Positions 1 through 12,022 are shown, counted from the first letter of the stretch. The stretch: 64,000 nt of DNA from Endothia cerciana (GCA_026119935.1 JALRMH010000002.1:62001-126000); one strand, 5' to 3'. Translations and numbers: made by a program. The notes: generated by a model not told the origin, from the sequence alone.

Positions 1-1186
1 TGGTCGTTATGGTGATGGTAGGCCCGTCGCTGGCAATGTCAGAGCTCGCAACCTCTAGAACATCCCGTCCTGTAGCCTCCTGCTCCCCACCGTCAGCCGC
101 GCCACGAGCCTCATAGTCATCGTCACTGTCGATGTTCAACCCTGCTCCGACCCTGTCCGCCAGGTCCTCCATCTCACCTTGCAACGCAGCCTCCCGCTCC
201 TGGACGCTCCTCAGCTGCCTCTCCGCCTCCTCGCCGCCGACGACCCGCCGCCACTCGGCCTCGAGCTCCTCGAGCCAGCCCAGCTCGTCCGCCAGCTTGC
301 GGATGCCGGTGTCGCAGTCGCCCAGCTCGAGCACGTCGTCCGGCCTGCTGCCGAGGGAGCCCACCCGCTCCATGTTGAACAGCACGCGCGGGGTGTCCTC
401 CCTCCCCGCCTCCGGCAGGCTCGCAAAGGGCTGCACGGTGAGGCTCGTGCCCATGACCAGGATCAGGTCGGCCAGGCCGGGCACGAACCTGTTGGCGTGG
501 AAGTCCGGGGGGAGCTGCTCGCCGAAGAACACGATGTCCGGCTTCACGAGCCCGCCGCAGCCCTTGTCCATGCACCGGGGGACGACGCCCTGGAACACGT
601 GCTCCTTCATGAGGTCGCCGGGGAACCCCCTCTTGCACTCGATGCAGCGCTGGGTGGCGAAGCTGCCGTGGGCCTCGATGATCAGGTCACCCGGGACGCC
701 GGCCTGTCGCTCGAGGCAGTCAATGTTCTGCGTGAAGAGCATCCGCAGCAGGTCCTTCTTGGCGAGGAGGGCGATGAAGACGTGCGAGATCGTTGGGCAG
801 TAGTTGCCCGGGTACAGCTCCTTGGCGAGGACGTAGAAGGGGTCGGGGTTCTGGCGGAAGTACGAGATGTCGAAGACGGCCTCGGCGTAGGGGAGGTTGA
901 GGCGGGCGAGGTTGGCGTAGAGGCCGGTGTTGGGGGAGCGGAAGTCGGGTACTGCAAGCACACGGAGAGGTTAGAGCGCAACCATCCAGGCCCGGTATCC
1001 TGTCGCGGCCCGTCGTCGGCGTCGAGACTCACTTCCAGCGGCGGTGGACAGGCCTGCGCCCGTCATCACCACGATCCGGCCGGGACAGCCATTTTTGATG
1101 TACTCGGCGACGGCAGACAGGCTGCGCTCGGAGAGCTTGTTGGGAGGCGTGTCCTCGCCAACCAGGTTAGACTGGTCCTGGCCCAT
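1..1186 (-). CDS. Hst2-like NAD-dependent protein deacetylase (sirtuin), 3' end beyond window
   Basis: Class I sirtuin, which removes acetyl groups from lysines using NAD. Two exons: 1033-1186 and 1-951, with an 81-bp intron (952-1032, GTGAGT donor, GCAG acceptor) that splits the codon for Ile in the GAG..GIPDFRSP NAD-binding motif. Also visible are TQNID, the catalytic His in EAHGSF, a CxxC pair (CIEC) and a second Cys pair (CMDKGC) for the structural zinc, FFGE and GTSLTVQPF. The start at 1186 gives MGQDQSN, an N-terminus typical of fungal Hst2; Gly2 could be myristoylated (inference). The C-terminal tail is charged and coiled-coil-like, then acidic. The frame is open to base 1, so the stop lies outside. 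368 residues are visible. Hst2 is mainly cytosolic in yeast; other class I sirtuins are possible but the N-terminus favours Hst2. Confidence 0.9.
952..1032 (-). other. Intron of sirtuin gene
   Basis: 81-bp spliceosomal intron; donor GTGAGT, acceptor TTGCAG. Removing it restores the canonical AAGIPDFR sirtuin motif, which fixes both borders. Confidence 0.9.
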
Positions 1187-1893
1187 CTTCTTCCTCGAGC
1201 GCTTCTGCCAGGGGCGAGACCCCTTCTGCTGATGACGGTTCCTGTGTTTGCGACCTATCTTGGCGGTTGGGCATGAATCGGGATGCGGTGGTGCCTCTGC
1301 CGCCGCGTGCTACCGAGCGACCCTATGTGAAGGTCAGAGTTGTAGGTGGTAAAGATTTAGTAGGAGAGATGTGTGTTATTTATATTAGTGAGGCGTGGTG
1401 TGACAGTGGACAAAAAAAGACGGGCGGGTCCTGGGGGAAGAGGTGAAGCAGCCTGATGTCGACTTTCTAGCCAGTCACCATGGCGGGGCTGCAGTGAATT
1501 GGACCGTTATCTTATCAGAGTCTGCGGGGCTACTGTGAGGGGTCTCTTCAGTGACCAACGGCGCTTCAGCCCTGGAATTCAGCCCTGGAATTCAGCCCTG
1601 CTTACAGCCAAGACACTGGCACTGGGGCCCTGTTGAAGAAGGTCCCTTGTGACGTTTTGTCTCTGACAGGGCAGGGCAGGGCAGGGCAGGGCAGGGCAGG
1701 GCAGGGCAGGGCAGGGTAGGGCATGTAAGGGCATGTATGCGTATTGAGCTAGCATACATACATCGCCATGCTTCAATCAGGGCCTTGATGTGATTGCGTG
1801 GCCAGGCAACTGCCCGGCGATGGAGGATCCAGCCCACCACCGCTGCGTGCATACGTATGTATTCTCTGCATGCTCCGAGCGGCTGGAGAGTCA
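1187..1893. other. Intergenic: sirtuin promoter and 3' flank of the XlnR-type gene
   Basis: No coding frame is convincing here. It holds the upstream region of the sirtuin, a triplicated short unit (CAGCCCTGGAATT, 1569-1600) and a GGGCA pentamer array. Confidence 0.6.
1669..1719. repeat. (GGGCA)n pentanucleotide microsatellite
   Basis: About nine tandem copies of GGGCA/AGGGC. The same pentamer, on the other strand (TGCCC), recurs at about 26,365-26,410 and 34,950-34,975. Confidence 0.9.
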
Positions 1894-4800
1894 TCACAGA
1901 GCCAAGCCCTTGGCGCCCTTCGTCCACCTGTACAGCGAGAGCGCCCTCCGTCTCGCCTTGTGCTCCTCCCACTCCGTCGGGCTGGAGCCCCGGACGCTGT
2001 AGAGGGTCGACCTCAGGACCTTGCGGAAGTTTTTCTGGGCACGGCCCCTGTCAGCTATACTTGTGCTCCCCTCACGATGCATCTGCATCTCCCCTGCGCA
2101 GGGTCCTCCCGAGGGGGACGAGGGCAGAGGCGGCATCGGCCAGGCCCAGGTGGACGACAGATGAGGGGACGTACCTGGAACTCCGTGCTCAGCGTGACAA
2201 CACAAACCTCATGCGCCCTGATGATGGTCTCGCACGCGAGCTCCACGCTCTGGTTCGCCCCCAGCTGCGGCATGCGGTCCGCAAACAACAGCAGGATGAA
2301 GCTGCCGTGCAGCAGGTAGATCCCGAACAGGTACGGCATGAACGTCAGCTCCGGGTCGAACCTGAGGATGCTGCTGACGGCCTGGCTGGCGGCGATGGCG
2401 TGGCTCGCGCAGTCGTTGAACCGCGTGCTGGTGATCCAGTCATCGTTGTCGTCCAGCATCGATATGGCGTCCCACTTCCCGTGGAGCAGGACGTGGAGGA
2501 CGTGCAGGATGTGCGCGCTGTATGCCGTGACCAGCTGGAGGCGTGACCGGTCCCTGGCGCGCCTGCACGACGCCGCCGCCGCCGGGCTGGCGACGTACGA
2601 GGGTGTCCGGGGCTGCTGTGGGAGGGAGCTGTAGCTCGAGATGAGGTCCTTGATGGGCACCGCACCGGGCGTCGGGGGTGGTGCGGCGTACTCGGCCAGG
2701 CCGTCAATCTCCCGCCGGAGCTTGTCGATGCTCGCCTCGCAGGTCGCGAGGAGGTCGCTGATGATGGCGACGGCGTGCGTGTCGTCTACCGTACTGAGGC
2801 GTGGGTGAAAGCGACGGTGATGCAAGTCGATGATATCCCCGAGTATGGCCATCAGCGGGAGGAAATACTCGAAGAACCCCGTCCCGGTGACGACAGTCGG
2901 TGGGCCAAAGACCCTCCCTGGCAGGTCCTGTGGCGGGATGGTGTCGAGGTCCTCCCAGACGGTCTCCGGGAGAGGGGCTGTAGGACGTCAGCGACCCGAG
3001 GCCAGAACCAGTGTCTCAAGGAGGCGGGCTCCTCACCATATAGCTCACAGTACGAGTCCGGGATGTCGAGGATGCGGTTGAACGACAGCGCCAGGTGCCT
3101 ATCAAGGCAGTAGAGCAACCAGAACACCCGCCGCCTCTCCTCTCTCGCCTCCGTGCTCGACAACGATAATCCCTCCTGATCCCGCTTGCACGAGCACAAG
3201 GGATTTGCACACGGTGACATGGGGGCCGAGCACCGCTCATCTTCCCGGTTCAGTTCCAGCGAAAAGGCCAGCCGCACAGCCTTGCTCCACCACTTGAAGC
3301 AGTCACTCTTGAAGTCACCGCCTGACACGGCAACCGACAGCAGTATGAAGGTCAGCACATCATCAATGACACCTCCCGGCTCGTTCTTGGCCGTCGTGAG
3401 TGGCTGCGCTGACGAGAAATAGAAGCCGTTTGGAGGCTGGTCGCTCTCGACTCTCAGGCCCCCTGGTGGACATTAGCTTTGTATCTCAAGTTCCGGCTGG
3501 CCGGGCATGCTATACCGTGTATTCTCCTCCACCGGTCCGGGTCCCTGTCCGTAATAAGCGCGGTGGCCAATTCATACAACGCATTACAAATCCTCGCACG
3601 GGAACCAGGCACGTGAAGTAACACGATGTCTGCCGTCTGCGCGGAGCACCAGAGCATCGTCGCCAGGAGCGCAGGCGTCGTCTGGCGCGGACTGGTCGGG
3701 TGGAGCAGCGACTTCTTGCGAAATACGCGCGTGATGATGTACGGGGAGGCGCAGCGGAACAGGGAGCTTCCTGGCTCCGTCAGGTAGACATCGAGGAGGT
3801 CGCAGGCGACGGACGCCGGAATGATGTCCCTGAGGTGGGGCAGGACGGGATCCAGGCAGCGATATCGACAGTGTGCGGACGGCGCCTTATAAAGTGAGTT
3901 CTGGGCGCGCTGGTTCTCGGGTATTGAATCCTCGCGGGACATGCCGAATGAGCCCCGATCCTGCCGTCGAGATGCGCCTTGTGTGCCTGAGGGTTCCCGT
4001 CCACGTGGGCTCCCAGGCCGCTGAGGGGGCAGGAATAGACCGTTCTCAGGAGATGCGTACCCCACACTCTCATCAGAAGCAACGCGTCCACTTGCGGCTG
4101 ACATCTGCGGTGGGCTTCCCCTGGGGGTTCTCATCACTGGCGCTTCTGGGGTCGGCTCGAGCAGGGAGGACAGGTGCATCAGTCCGTGCCCGGTACCGTA
4201 GGCCGTCGAGGTGAGATACGCGGACGGCGGTCCTGGGGCTGGGGGGGACCGGCTGACCATGTAGGAGGTAGAGGCATGGTCACCGTCCTGGGACGATGTG
4301 AAGCTGCTCCGTCCGCGCTCATCCGATTGGCGGAACTGCAGTGGCTGGGTGCTCGTCTCCGGCGACGTCAGGGGCGGGGACGGCGATATCTGGCTCGAGG
4401 ACCGATGGTGCTTCAGGTTGCCCTGAGATGTTGTGGCACCCAAGGGCGCACGGCCGCGCTTCTTGATTTCACGATTGTAACGACAGGTGTAGCCGTAGTC
4501 TGAGAGTCGCGGAAAGCGATCCTTGGTCAATATACTGATTCCGGGGGTCCATACAGGATCATTGGGTCAGGATATAACTGGCCACCAGTGCGGCCGTGGC
4601 CGGAGCTCGAGCAGGAAAACGCAATACATTGGGGGGGGGGGGGGCCTGAGGGGCGACTGTTTTCGCCGGGAAACTCTCGGCGTAGACGCGGACATACCTT
4701 CACAACGACGACTGCACACAAGAAAAGCATGAGCAGGTGTTTCCGGCTGAATTGCCAACCACGGCCCGGTGATCTGGGCAGGACTCACCACGGGTACTCG

Positions 4801-4955
4801 CCATTACATCTCGTCCTCGAGGCGGAGCACTTGTCACAAGCCCTCCGGGTCCTCTTCCTGGGCCGCGCGTGCTCCTTGAACTCATCTGTCTCTTCAGGCA
4901 CTGATGCCTCCCGCTTCTCGACACCTGTCCCCTCAGGACCCGTTCGGGCGTCCAT
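1894..4955 (-). CDS. XlnR-family Zn2Cys6 transcriptional activator
   Basis: Putative regulator of plant-polysaccharide or pentose utilisation genes, nuclear. Six exons: 4789-4955, 4698-4711 (14 nt), 3516-4499, 3037-3462, 2175-2977, 1894-2034; phases agree and give 844 residues. The binuclear zinc cluster is C40-x2-C43-x6-C50-x5-C56-x2-C59-x6-C66, followed by a basic linker ending KKRGRAP, as in XlnR. A Pro/Ser/Gln-rich linker precedes a fungal-specific transcription factor domain (motifs VIDDV, CFKWWSKA, RRRVFWLLYCLDRHLAL, PDSYC). The C-terminus has the XlnR hallmarks ACETIIRAHE, STEFQ/KNFRKVLRS and SLYRWT ending GLAL. The last acceptor was chosen (CCCAG, 2035) because it joins STEFQ to KNFRKV as in XlnR. 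The zinc cluster differs from classical XlnR, so this may be a paralogue (AraR or another XlnR-like regulator). The longest intron, 4500-4697, carries a poly-G run. Confidence 0.85.
4698..4711 (-). other. 14-nt micro-exon inside the zinc cluster
   Basis: Flanked by TGTGTGCAG (acceptor) and GTATGT (donor). It supplies the third base of Cys56, then Arg-Arg-Cys59-Glu and the first base of Asp. Without it the zinc cluster loses a Cys ligand and the frame breaks. Confidence 0.8.
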
Positions 4956-7275
4956 GCTCGCCTGGAACTCCGAGCTGCACAGCGCAGATGGTAAACCACA
5001 AGCTGAGGCCAGAGGGCTTGGGGCTGGCGGTGAGAATGTTATGAGGTTGAGAAGACCGCTCGATCACGAGTCTCGACAACATCGACATAGTCCAAAAGGG
5101 GAAACTAGCTCATGTCCCGCGCGTCACCTCGGGGGTTTCTCCCGGCGAAAAGTGAACAGACTGGCATGATAACCGAGTCCTGATCCGGACATGCACGCCG
5201 ACTTTAGGGGTCTCGTGCCCGCATGACCAGCCCCGGATTTGATGAGGATGTTCCGGGGTACCCAGACGACTCTCTCTCCAGGCCTCTATACCCCCCCCCC
5301 CCCTCCCGCTGACTTCTGGGCGGTCTAATGCGGGGGAGACTTCCTCTGCAGGTGGGCTGGTTCCGCTGGAGGGATGCGTTCTGGAGCCCCCCCTGGCCTT
5401 CCATCCACAGGGCCAGTGATGTGTCCCCTTGTTGCTATTGAAGTTTAATTATAACTTTGTCTTATATGGGCTGTTTATATTCTCAGGTCTCAGCCTCGCC
5501 AATTGTCATGAAGTGTTCCGGTGTCCCTCTTGTACCCCTCTTCGATATTTTCAAGTACTTCCTCTCCTCTTCAGAGGGCTGACGTTGAAGATGCTGTCGC
5601 CGCCACCTTGATTTACTTGGACACTGGTCTTATGCACATCTACTTGATCCTGGTCACGAGCTCCCTAGGTCAGCCTCTGCTTCTCAATAGTCTGTCCGAG
5701 TTCGTACTCGTTTGATCTAGCTTCTCGATTCGAGGTAGCCTTGCGAGTCTCCCTTGCCCTCATTGGTTCGAGTCCGGGCTTGTACATTCTTGAGGATCTC
5801 CCCCCCCCCCCCCAAATCCGGACTCGGTAATCATACTCTGTGGCTTTTGGTCTCCCTATGATCATACGACTGACCTGCCCCTGTAGACCGATGTAGTATG
5901 CAGGAGAAAGATAGTTGGAAGAGGTGCGTCAGGTTCTGAGCTGGGTCTCAGCAATATGATCGGTCAGGACGCGGCTTTACGCGTGAATTACCTTGGCACC
6001 TTTTGCCATGTGGCTCGGTTTCGAAGGAAGATGCTCCGGGCCATGATCATTGGGTGGTGCCGCTCAGGTATGCGCCGGCGCTCCTCATCAATTCGTTTTA
6101 CATCACTGGGATAAGCAGCCTTCAGAACGTTTTAGCCAACAGAATGAGAGGCGCTCAAGTCACCCCTGCACTTTCGACAATAATGTTTATATGCTCACCA
6201 CTCCATGTCTAGCCTGATGATACATTTGTACAGTGTTAACATTCAGCTTATGCAAGCTAATTATAACCCAGTGTTGAGTCACTCTATAGTATGGACGATG
6301 AGGGTCAGAGAAGTGCTGTATTCCTGCTGCTCACTGCCTCATACGTGCTGCATCACAGGCGAGGCTTGACTTAAGTTTTCTTTCCTCTTTTCTGTTTTCT
6401 CTCATTCTTTCCTTCCTCCCCTCCCCCCCCCCTCTCTTTTCTTCCTCTACTTCCCATGCTTGAGGGGACGGCCAATATTAGGTTCCGTAAACGAATTTCA
6501 CAAATTACATCAGTAATGTTGTATCCCCCCCCCCCCCCAAGAGGAAAAAAACAAAAAAAACCAGCCGACAGGCCTCTTTACATGCCTTATCTATGTCTCG
6601 AGTTTGGTGCTTCAGTGTTGGTCTGATGGCCTAGGTGGAAGGGGGAAAAACACAAAAACGAATGCCCGTGGGGGAGGGCTCCTGAAGGAGACTGTACGGC
6701 CACGCTATACTGTACAACATTGAGTTGATCCATCCTGTGTTTCTTCATTCTCAAATCCGTACATAGAGTGTAGCCGGATCCGAGCCTTCACACGCAGTTA
6801 ACCTTCAAACACTCTTCCAGTCTATTGTGATCCTTGGCAGGAGTACTTCTCGTCCGCTAGAAGCATCTCGCGCGAGGCCTCAAGAGCCACCAGATGGATT
6901 GTGCCATGTCGATAGCAGATAGAGCTATTTGTTCATATCAGGCAAACTCCGTAAGCCCCCTCTGACGCCTTCCTGAGAATCGCGGGACCGTTGCTTTGCT
7001 TGGTCCACGATGTTCTTAAGCTTGGTAATGAAAAATAAAGATGCGGGAGGATCTCTCAATAAAGACAGCATCTGATGCACGGACGCGCTCGATACGATGA
7101 GGTTCTGAGATTGAGAACTTGGTGTTTTGGTGTATACTGGCAAATAGCTACACTGAATTATATCCTGCTTGCACAAGAACCGGCTAACGTATATCAATGT
7201 TCGTCCCACTTAGTTTGTAGGCTGCCCTTGCCCTGGCAATCTTCACAAAGACCATCGTGTTCGTATTCGAGCTAA
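4956..7275. other. Intergenic, 2.3 kb
   Basis: Upstream region of the XlnR-type gene and 3' flank of the phosphate transporter gene. It is poorer in GC than the genes, with several poly-C runs (about 5289-5303, 5800-5813, 6420-6432, 6526-6538). I see no conserved frame, tRNA or repeat element. Confidence 0.5.
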
Positions 7276-9417
7276 TTACAACACTCCGCGGTGCCTCGTG
7301 GGATTCGGCGCAATGTCCTCAAGCGTCTTATTCTTCAGTCTCCTGAATATGCGGAATCCACTACCCGTGGCTTCTGGCTGCGTCTGTGACCGCTCCCGTT
7401 CAAACGAGCTCTCTGACGAGCTTCGATCCCCTCCGGGCTCCTCGCGCAGCACCTGGGTCTGCCCCCGGGACTCAGGAGTTTGGTCAGGTCGTCGATACGG
7501 GCTGGGGGATCCAGCCTGTGGTTGCCCTTCTCCCGATGTCGCGTCCATGTGGCCCGATAACGTCGGCACCTGGACCTCTGGCAGGTACCATGAGAGCAGA
7601 GCTGAGGCTACCATCAGAGGAATGAAGATAAGTAGTCGTACCCCAAGGGATACTCCCTCGACCGGGGTGTAGGCGACGATGACTCGAATCAGGGCAGCGC
7701 CTACCTTGCCCGCAGCAGCCGCGAGACCGAAAAAGGTACCGCGGTATACAGTCGGAAAGATCTCGGCGGCGGTAACGAAGATTAGCGTGTTGGGGCCGGC
7801 ATTGAAAATGAAGCTCAGAATAGCATAGAAAACCTGGGTCATGACGTGCGGCTTGTGCAAGTCGGCGGTGACAATGAGGCTGATACCGGCCGCGGCGAGG
7901 AGGATGCTGATGACCAGGAAAGTCGCTGCCAATATATGTTTTCTGCGGATCGAGTCTATGATGAGGATGGCGGTGATGCCTCCGACCACCGAAGGCATCG
8001 AAGCTAGCCATATAAACCTCAACGAGTTGGCCTCGAGCACTTTGTAGATCTTGGGACTGCAGTTCCACCAGTCCGAGTTCCACAGTGGGTTGTTTGGGCA
8101 CCTTTGCGTATCGCTTGCTGGGTTGTGAGCCAGGATGGACAAATCGTTAGAGAGGTCCATGGAAAGGCCGTAAAAGCACACGTCCAGCAGTGCCCAAAGA
8201 AGGGATATGGAGGAGAGGGTCTTCCAGGCCTTCTGTGGTCCAGTCAGATACCCCCAAGCGCCGACGTACCAACCATACCAGGGATTATCGCCGTCATCTC
8301 TGCTGTCCTGTTGTACCGGAGGAGCGGTACCAGCATCCGGCTTCGAAGTCTTCTCGCTAACATTGGCATTGCGGTAGACCATTAAGGTATTCTTAACAGC
8401 CTTCCGCAGGTCTCTCCTGATGCCAGCATAATATCGGGGAGTTTCGGGTATGGTGAGGCGCAGGATGATGGCTACGACGGCGGGTATGATGCCGATGCCG
8501 ACAATCCATCGCCACACTTGGTCTACCACGAGCTTTGACGTATCGCTTGTCGAGTCGTCTGGAGAGAGATGCCATCTGGAACTGGTAGATCGGAGGATCC
8601 CGAGACTGAGGCCGTCGACCAGTAGCCGACTCACGGACTGCATCAGGAAGACGGCCGCGAGCATCGTGGCGCGGGACTGGGTAGATGCCCACTCAGCCGT
8701 GATGATAGCGGAAAGCGGATACTCCGTCAAAGTCAGTATCTCGCCATATTACCTTCTGCACTGTGCCTGGGAGAGAGATATATCTCACCTCGGCACCGAT
8801 GCCGAGACCCAGCAGGGAACGCCACCAGTAAAGCCAGGAGTAGATGTCCATAGAATGCGAAGACCCATCAGCGAGCGCACCTGACGGCACCATAAGCCCG
8901 TCCGACGCCTGGATGACACCAAAGGTTGCAACGATCACAAAGGCCAGCTCGAGACCGTACAGCCTCTTGCGGCCCGCCCGGTCCGCAAAGTGACCCATCG
9001 CCACCATGCCCACGATCGTTCCAACCAGCGTTATCTCATCCAGGACGAGGCTTGTGTGGTCACCAAGGCTGCCGTCTGGCGGGTAAACATAGAACAGAGA
9101 AGTGCTGATGACGTTTGTGGCGAACAGGCTGAAGGATGAAGCGAGAAAGCCGGACGCGGCCACGAAGAAGACGGTGGACTTGAAGCCACCATCGTCGACG
9201 ATAAGCGAGATCTGCTTCTCACGTTCGCGAACACTCTACTTGCACGTCAGCTCATCCGCTCGTCCCCAAGGTGATGTCCGATGTTGCAGTGGTCAGCCTC
9301 TCTTACATAGTCAATTTCCAAATGCTTCACCTCCCGACCATAGTCGGTCCAGAATGTGAAATGGCAGCGCCTCCTTTCTGTCTCCTTGGAGTCGGTCTGT
9401 TGCTCATTGGGATCCAT
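7276..9417 (-). CDS. PHO84-like inorganic phosphate:H+ symporter (MFS)
   Basis: Plasma-membrane major facilitator, most like the phosphate:H+ symporter family. Three exons: 9307-9417, 8789-9235, 7276-8721; introns of 71 bp (9236-9306) and 67 bp (8722-8788, branch TACTGAC). 667 residues. Motifs: loop 2-3 signature GHFADRAGRKR; GIGAEYPLSAIITAEWAS, matching the GIGxGxDYPLSxxITSE segment of PHO84; WRWIVGIGIIPA followed by RLTIPETPRYY; a large central loop; DVCFYGLSMDLS; and AAEIFPTVYRGTFFGLAAAAGK. A charged Gln/Ser/Arg-rich cytosolic tail follows. The start at 9417 opens the first exon (MDPNEQQTDSKE). Homology to glycerophosphodiester transporters (GIT1) in the same family cannot be excluded. Confidence 0.85.
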
Positions 9418-10052
9418 ATCGGATTTTCACGAGACGGAGTTCTCTGACGAGCATTGCGGCTCGACCATCCAGATGCCGCTTGTTAACGAGCGCGCCCTTG
9501 GGCCCTTCTTTTGAAGGGGGTTTGTTGGGCGGATTTGGTGTCACCACCAAGCGAGATACTCAGCCATCCTCCTTCGGTAATCTGCTCCTGCAATAGTCTC
9601 GCCTCCGCCACGAATTCCCCTGATTCCGGCGCGTAAAAATCGCCCTACCGCTGCTGCAGCCTGCACACGGTCGGCATGCGATTTGTCAGGCTGCACACCA
9701 TCTCCGGGGCCGCATGTTCGCTCAGGGACGCATCGTCAGCCGCACAGCAGGCACACGGCCCCATCAATTCCAACGAGGTCCGCACGTGGCCTACCCCCGG
9801 TCAGGTTGGAATGCGTCCGAGGTTGACAGTTGGGCATACTGTACTCGACAAATTCGGGCAACAATTCCGCCTGTATGCCGGCCCCCAAAGCAAGAGGAAG
9901 TAAGCGATGGCACAGGTGGGATCTAGGTGGGCCTGGGGAAGTCTGGAAATGTTCAGACGACCTGAAGTCCCGGGGACTCGCCTGGGTCGTCTCCGGCTGC
10001 ACGCCTATCTTCGCCGTCTTTAACAGGAGTTCTCCATGGTTGATGCGCCATA
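9418..10052. promoter_or_regulatory. Divergent intergenic/promoter region
   Basis: 635 bp between the divergently transcribed phosphate transporter and the Fungal_N-like gene. No coding frame is convincing. The CACGTG at 9783 is the only site I recognise. Confidence 0.5.
9783..9788. promoter_or_regulatory. CACGTG E-box, candidate PHO4/NUC-1 site
   Basis: A perfect CACGTG lies 366 bp upstream of the transporter ATG, in the divergent region shared with the gene at 10,053. CACGTG is the known core site of PHO4 (yeast) and NUC-1 (Neurospora), which control phosphate-starvation genes. That it works here is inference. Confidence 0.4.
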
Positions 10053-12022
10053 ATGATCGATCCAGGCACGATCCTGGCAATCGTCTCTCTCATTGTACAA
10101 GTCGTCGGTTCTGTTGACCAGGTCATCGCCGGCTTTGATCGGTTCCAGAACGCGCCCCAGGAACTGCGCGACTTCAAGCGCTCGGTCAAGCGCCTGCAGC
10201 GGAAGTTTGCTGACTTTCAGAAGGATGTGCAGACCTCAACCACGATCCTTCACCCTGACGACTTGGAGCAGATAGAAGAGACCCTGACGCTCTGCGCTTC
10301 CCTGTTCAACAGGCATGAGGAGCGTCAAAGAGAAGGTCTGCTCAGCGCAGTCCTCCGCAGCACCTGGTCGATGGGGAACAACGAGAAGCTAGCCAAATAT
10401 AAAGCGCGGATTGAGGAGCACTACACGACAATATTAGTGCCAGGTTGGATGCAACTCGTCCTGGTACAGTAGGTTCTCTGATAGATTGGAAGTCACTTGG
10501 CTTTCACGTCAACTGGCTAACTATCGGCTTCAGTGCCAGAAGCCTGAGCGGCCGCGGCGAGGGTGCCACCTCGGACGGGGGCCAGATCGAGGCAGCTGCA
10601 CAGGCGGATCTCGTCCAGCCCGAGAGCGCGGTGTCAGATAGAGAATTGCAAAGAATAGCTCGCCTAGTCGAAGAGTTGAAGAACATCCAGGACACCGGTC
10701 TCATCGAGCAGAAGCGTTGTCAACTGGATGAGGAAGTGCGACGATTCCGGGTCCAACTAGGGCTTCAAGCGCAAGATGACGAAGCAGTGGACCATTTCGA
10801 GGATTCGGGTCTGGCAGGTAGTGATTGAGGCCCCCCGTCTGCTTGATCCAAACCTGTGTGGCTAGTTTGAGCAGACAGCTAACGCGAAGGGCTTCAGACC
10901 CAGGCCGCCGTCGCCCAAGTTTGACATATGAAGCGGCACCCACAACACTGTATGCAGGCACTCATCATGTACCGGCGGCTCATTCCGAAGTCGTGCTGAT
11001 CGAAATTCAGATACCTGAACAACGCCCCGAAGAACCATCAAAGGCTGAGGCTTGAACGAGTCCACATCATGGCTCGAGACGATGACACACGGATTCTACA
11101 ATATCAGAATCACGACGCAACTATTCATGTCACCCACATAGTTCCGTTTGGCTCTATTCCATGGACGGTAGACAAGGACTCGAGGCGTGTGTCCTTCCTC
11201 AGGACCCACGCCATAACGGTCTTCGACAGCGAAGGCTACAACAATTACCACATCGATCCAAAATACAAGTTCGAGGATCTGGACTCCTGCGTAAAATTCC
11301 AATCGACACTCCGTGAGCGAGAGCTCTGCGACGCCTTCGACGCCATCGAGGTCGCAGAGGCCGGCACAATCGTGGCCAGGCGGCAGGTGATACGGCTCTG
11401 GCAAAGGAAGAGGCCGAACGAATCAACAATCGCCACCATGACATTCTTCCAGTCCTCTGTCGATGTCCAAAAGCATCGAGAGGTCGACCTCGTTGATTAC
11501 AGCGCCAGCGCGCTGTTCCACGCCCAGGCGTTCATGCGGCAGAACGAATCCGACACACTCGACGTCGTCCCATCATTATCACCACGCCGCGGTGTGAGGA
11601 AGCTGCGCATCAAGTTTGGTTCGGTCCAAGGTTTGTGTGAAGCTCCACCCTCGTACATCAGTCTCGGGACATGATCACTAACCTCCTTTTCTATCTTAGA
11701 TGCGCGACTTTTCAAGGCGCGGTTCCGTCTCCTTCACCCTGCAACCGCGGTACTTCAACAAAGCCGAAGCACTAGCACATTCCCAGAGCAACTCGTGTTA
11801 CGCTCATCGCACGTGAATGCCTCAGAATCCGCCCCGCCGTCTTTATGCCCTCTCTCGTCGTCTTCCGAGACGCCACAAACTACTCCGGCAGCCACCCCTT
11901 CGGACAGTGCCTGGAACTCGGCAACGCCGCCACAGATTCAGACAACCTTTAGTCTTGATGAAGACCCAAACGAGTGGAAGAATATTTACGACACTTTTAG
12001 GAAGGATTGCTGGGACGGCTAG
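10053..12022 (+). CDS. Fungal_N-like N-terminal domain protein of unknown function
   Basis: Five exons: 10053-10468, 10534-10817, 10898-10949, 11011-11630, 11700-12022; introns of 65, 80, 61 and 69 bp with branch sites GCTAACT, GCTAACG, GCTGATC and CACTAAC. All phases agree, giving 564 residues. The N-terminus (MIDPGTILAIVSLIVQVV, then a predicted helical segment with FDRFQNAP and LRDFKRSVKRLQ) resembles the Fungal_N/STAND N-terminal helical domain found in NACHT and ankyrin proteins and in other fungal proteins. A coiled-coil-like middle region follows (about 160-250). The C-terminal half (from about 255) contains LERVHIMARDDDTRI, a beta-rich stretch and KLRIKFGSVQDARLFKARF, which looks like a globular domain, perhaps PH-like (inference). 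No NTPase domain or repeats are present, so it is not a full STAND receptor. The 52-nt third exon is supported by phase only. Confidence 0.7.

Noticed and set aside
132..1276. Long plus-strand frames over the sirtuin
   Set aside because: Shadows of the minus-strand sirtuin, which carries all family motifs.
5740..5800. Possible tRNA (GGTTCGAGTCC-like T arm)
   Set aside because: No matching acceptor, D or anticodon arms.
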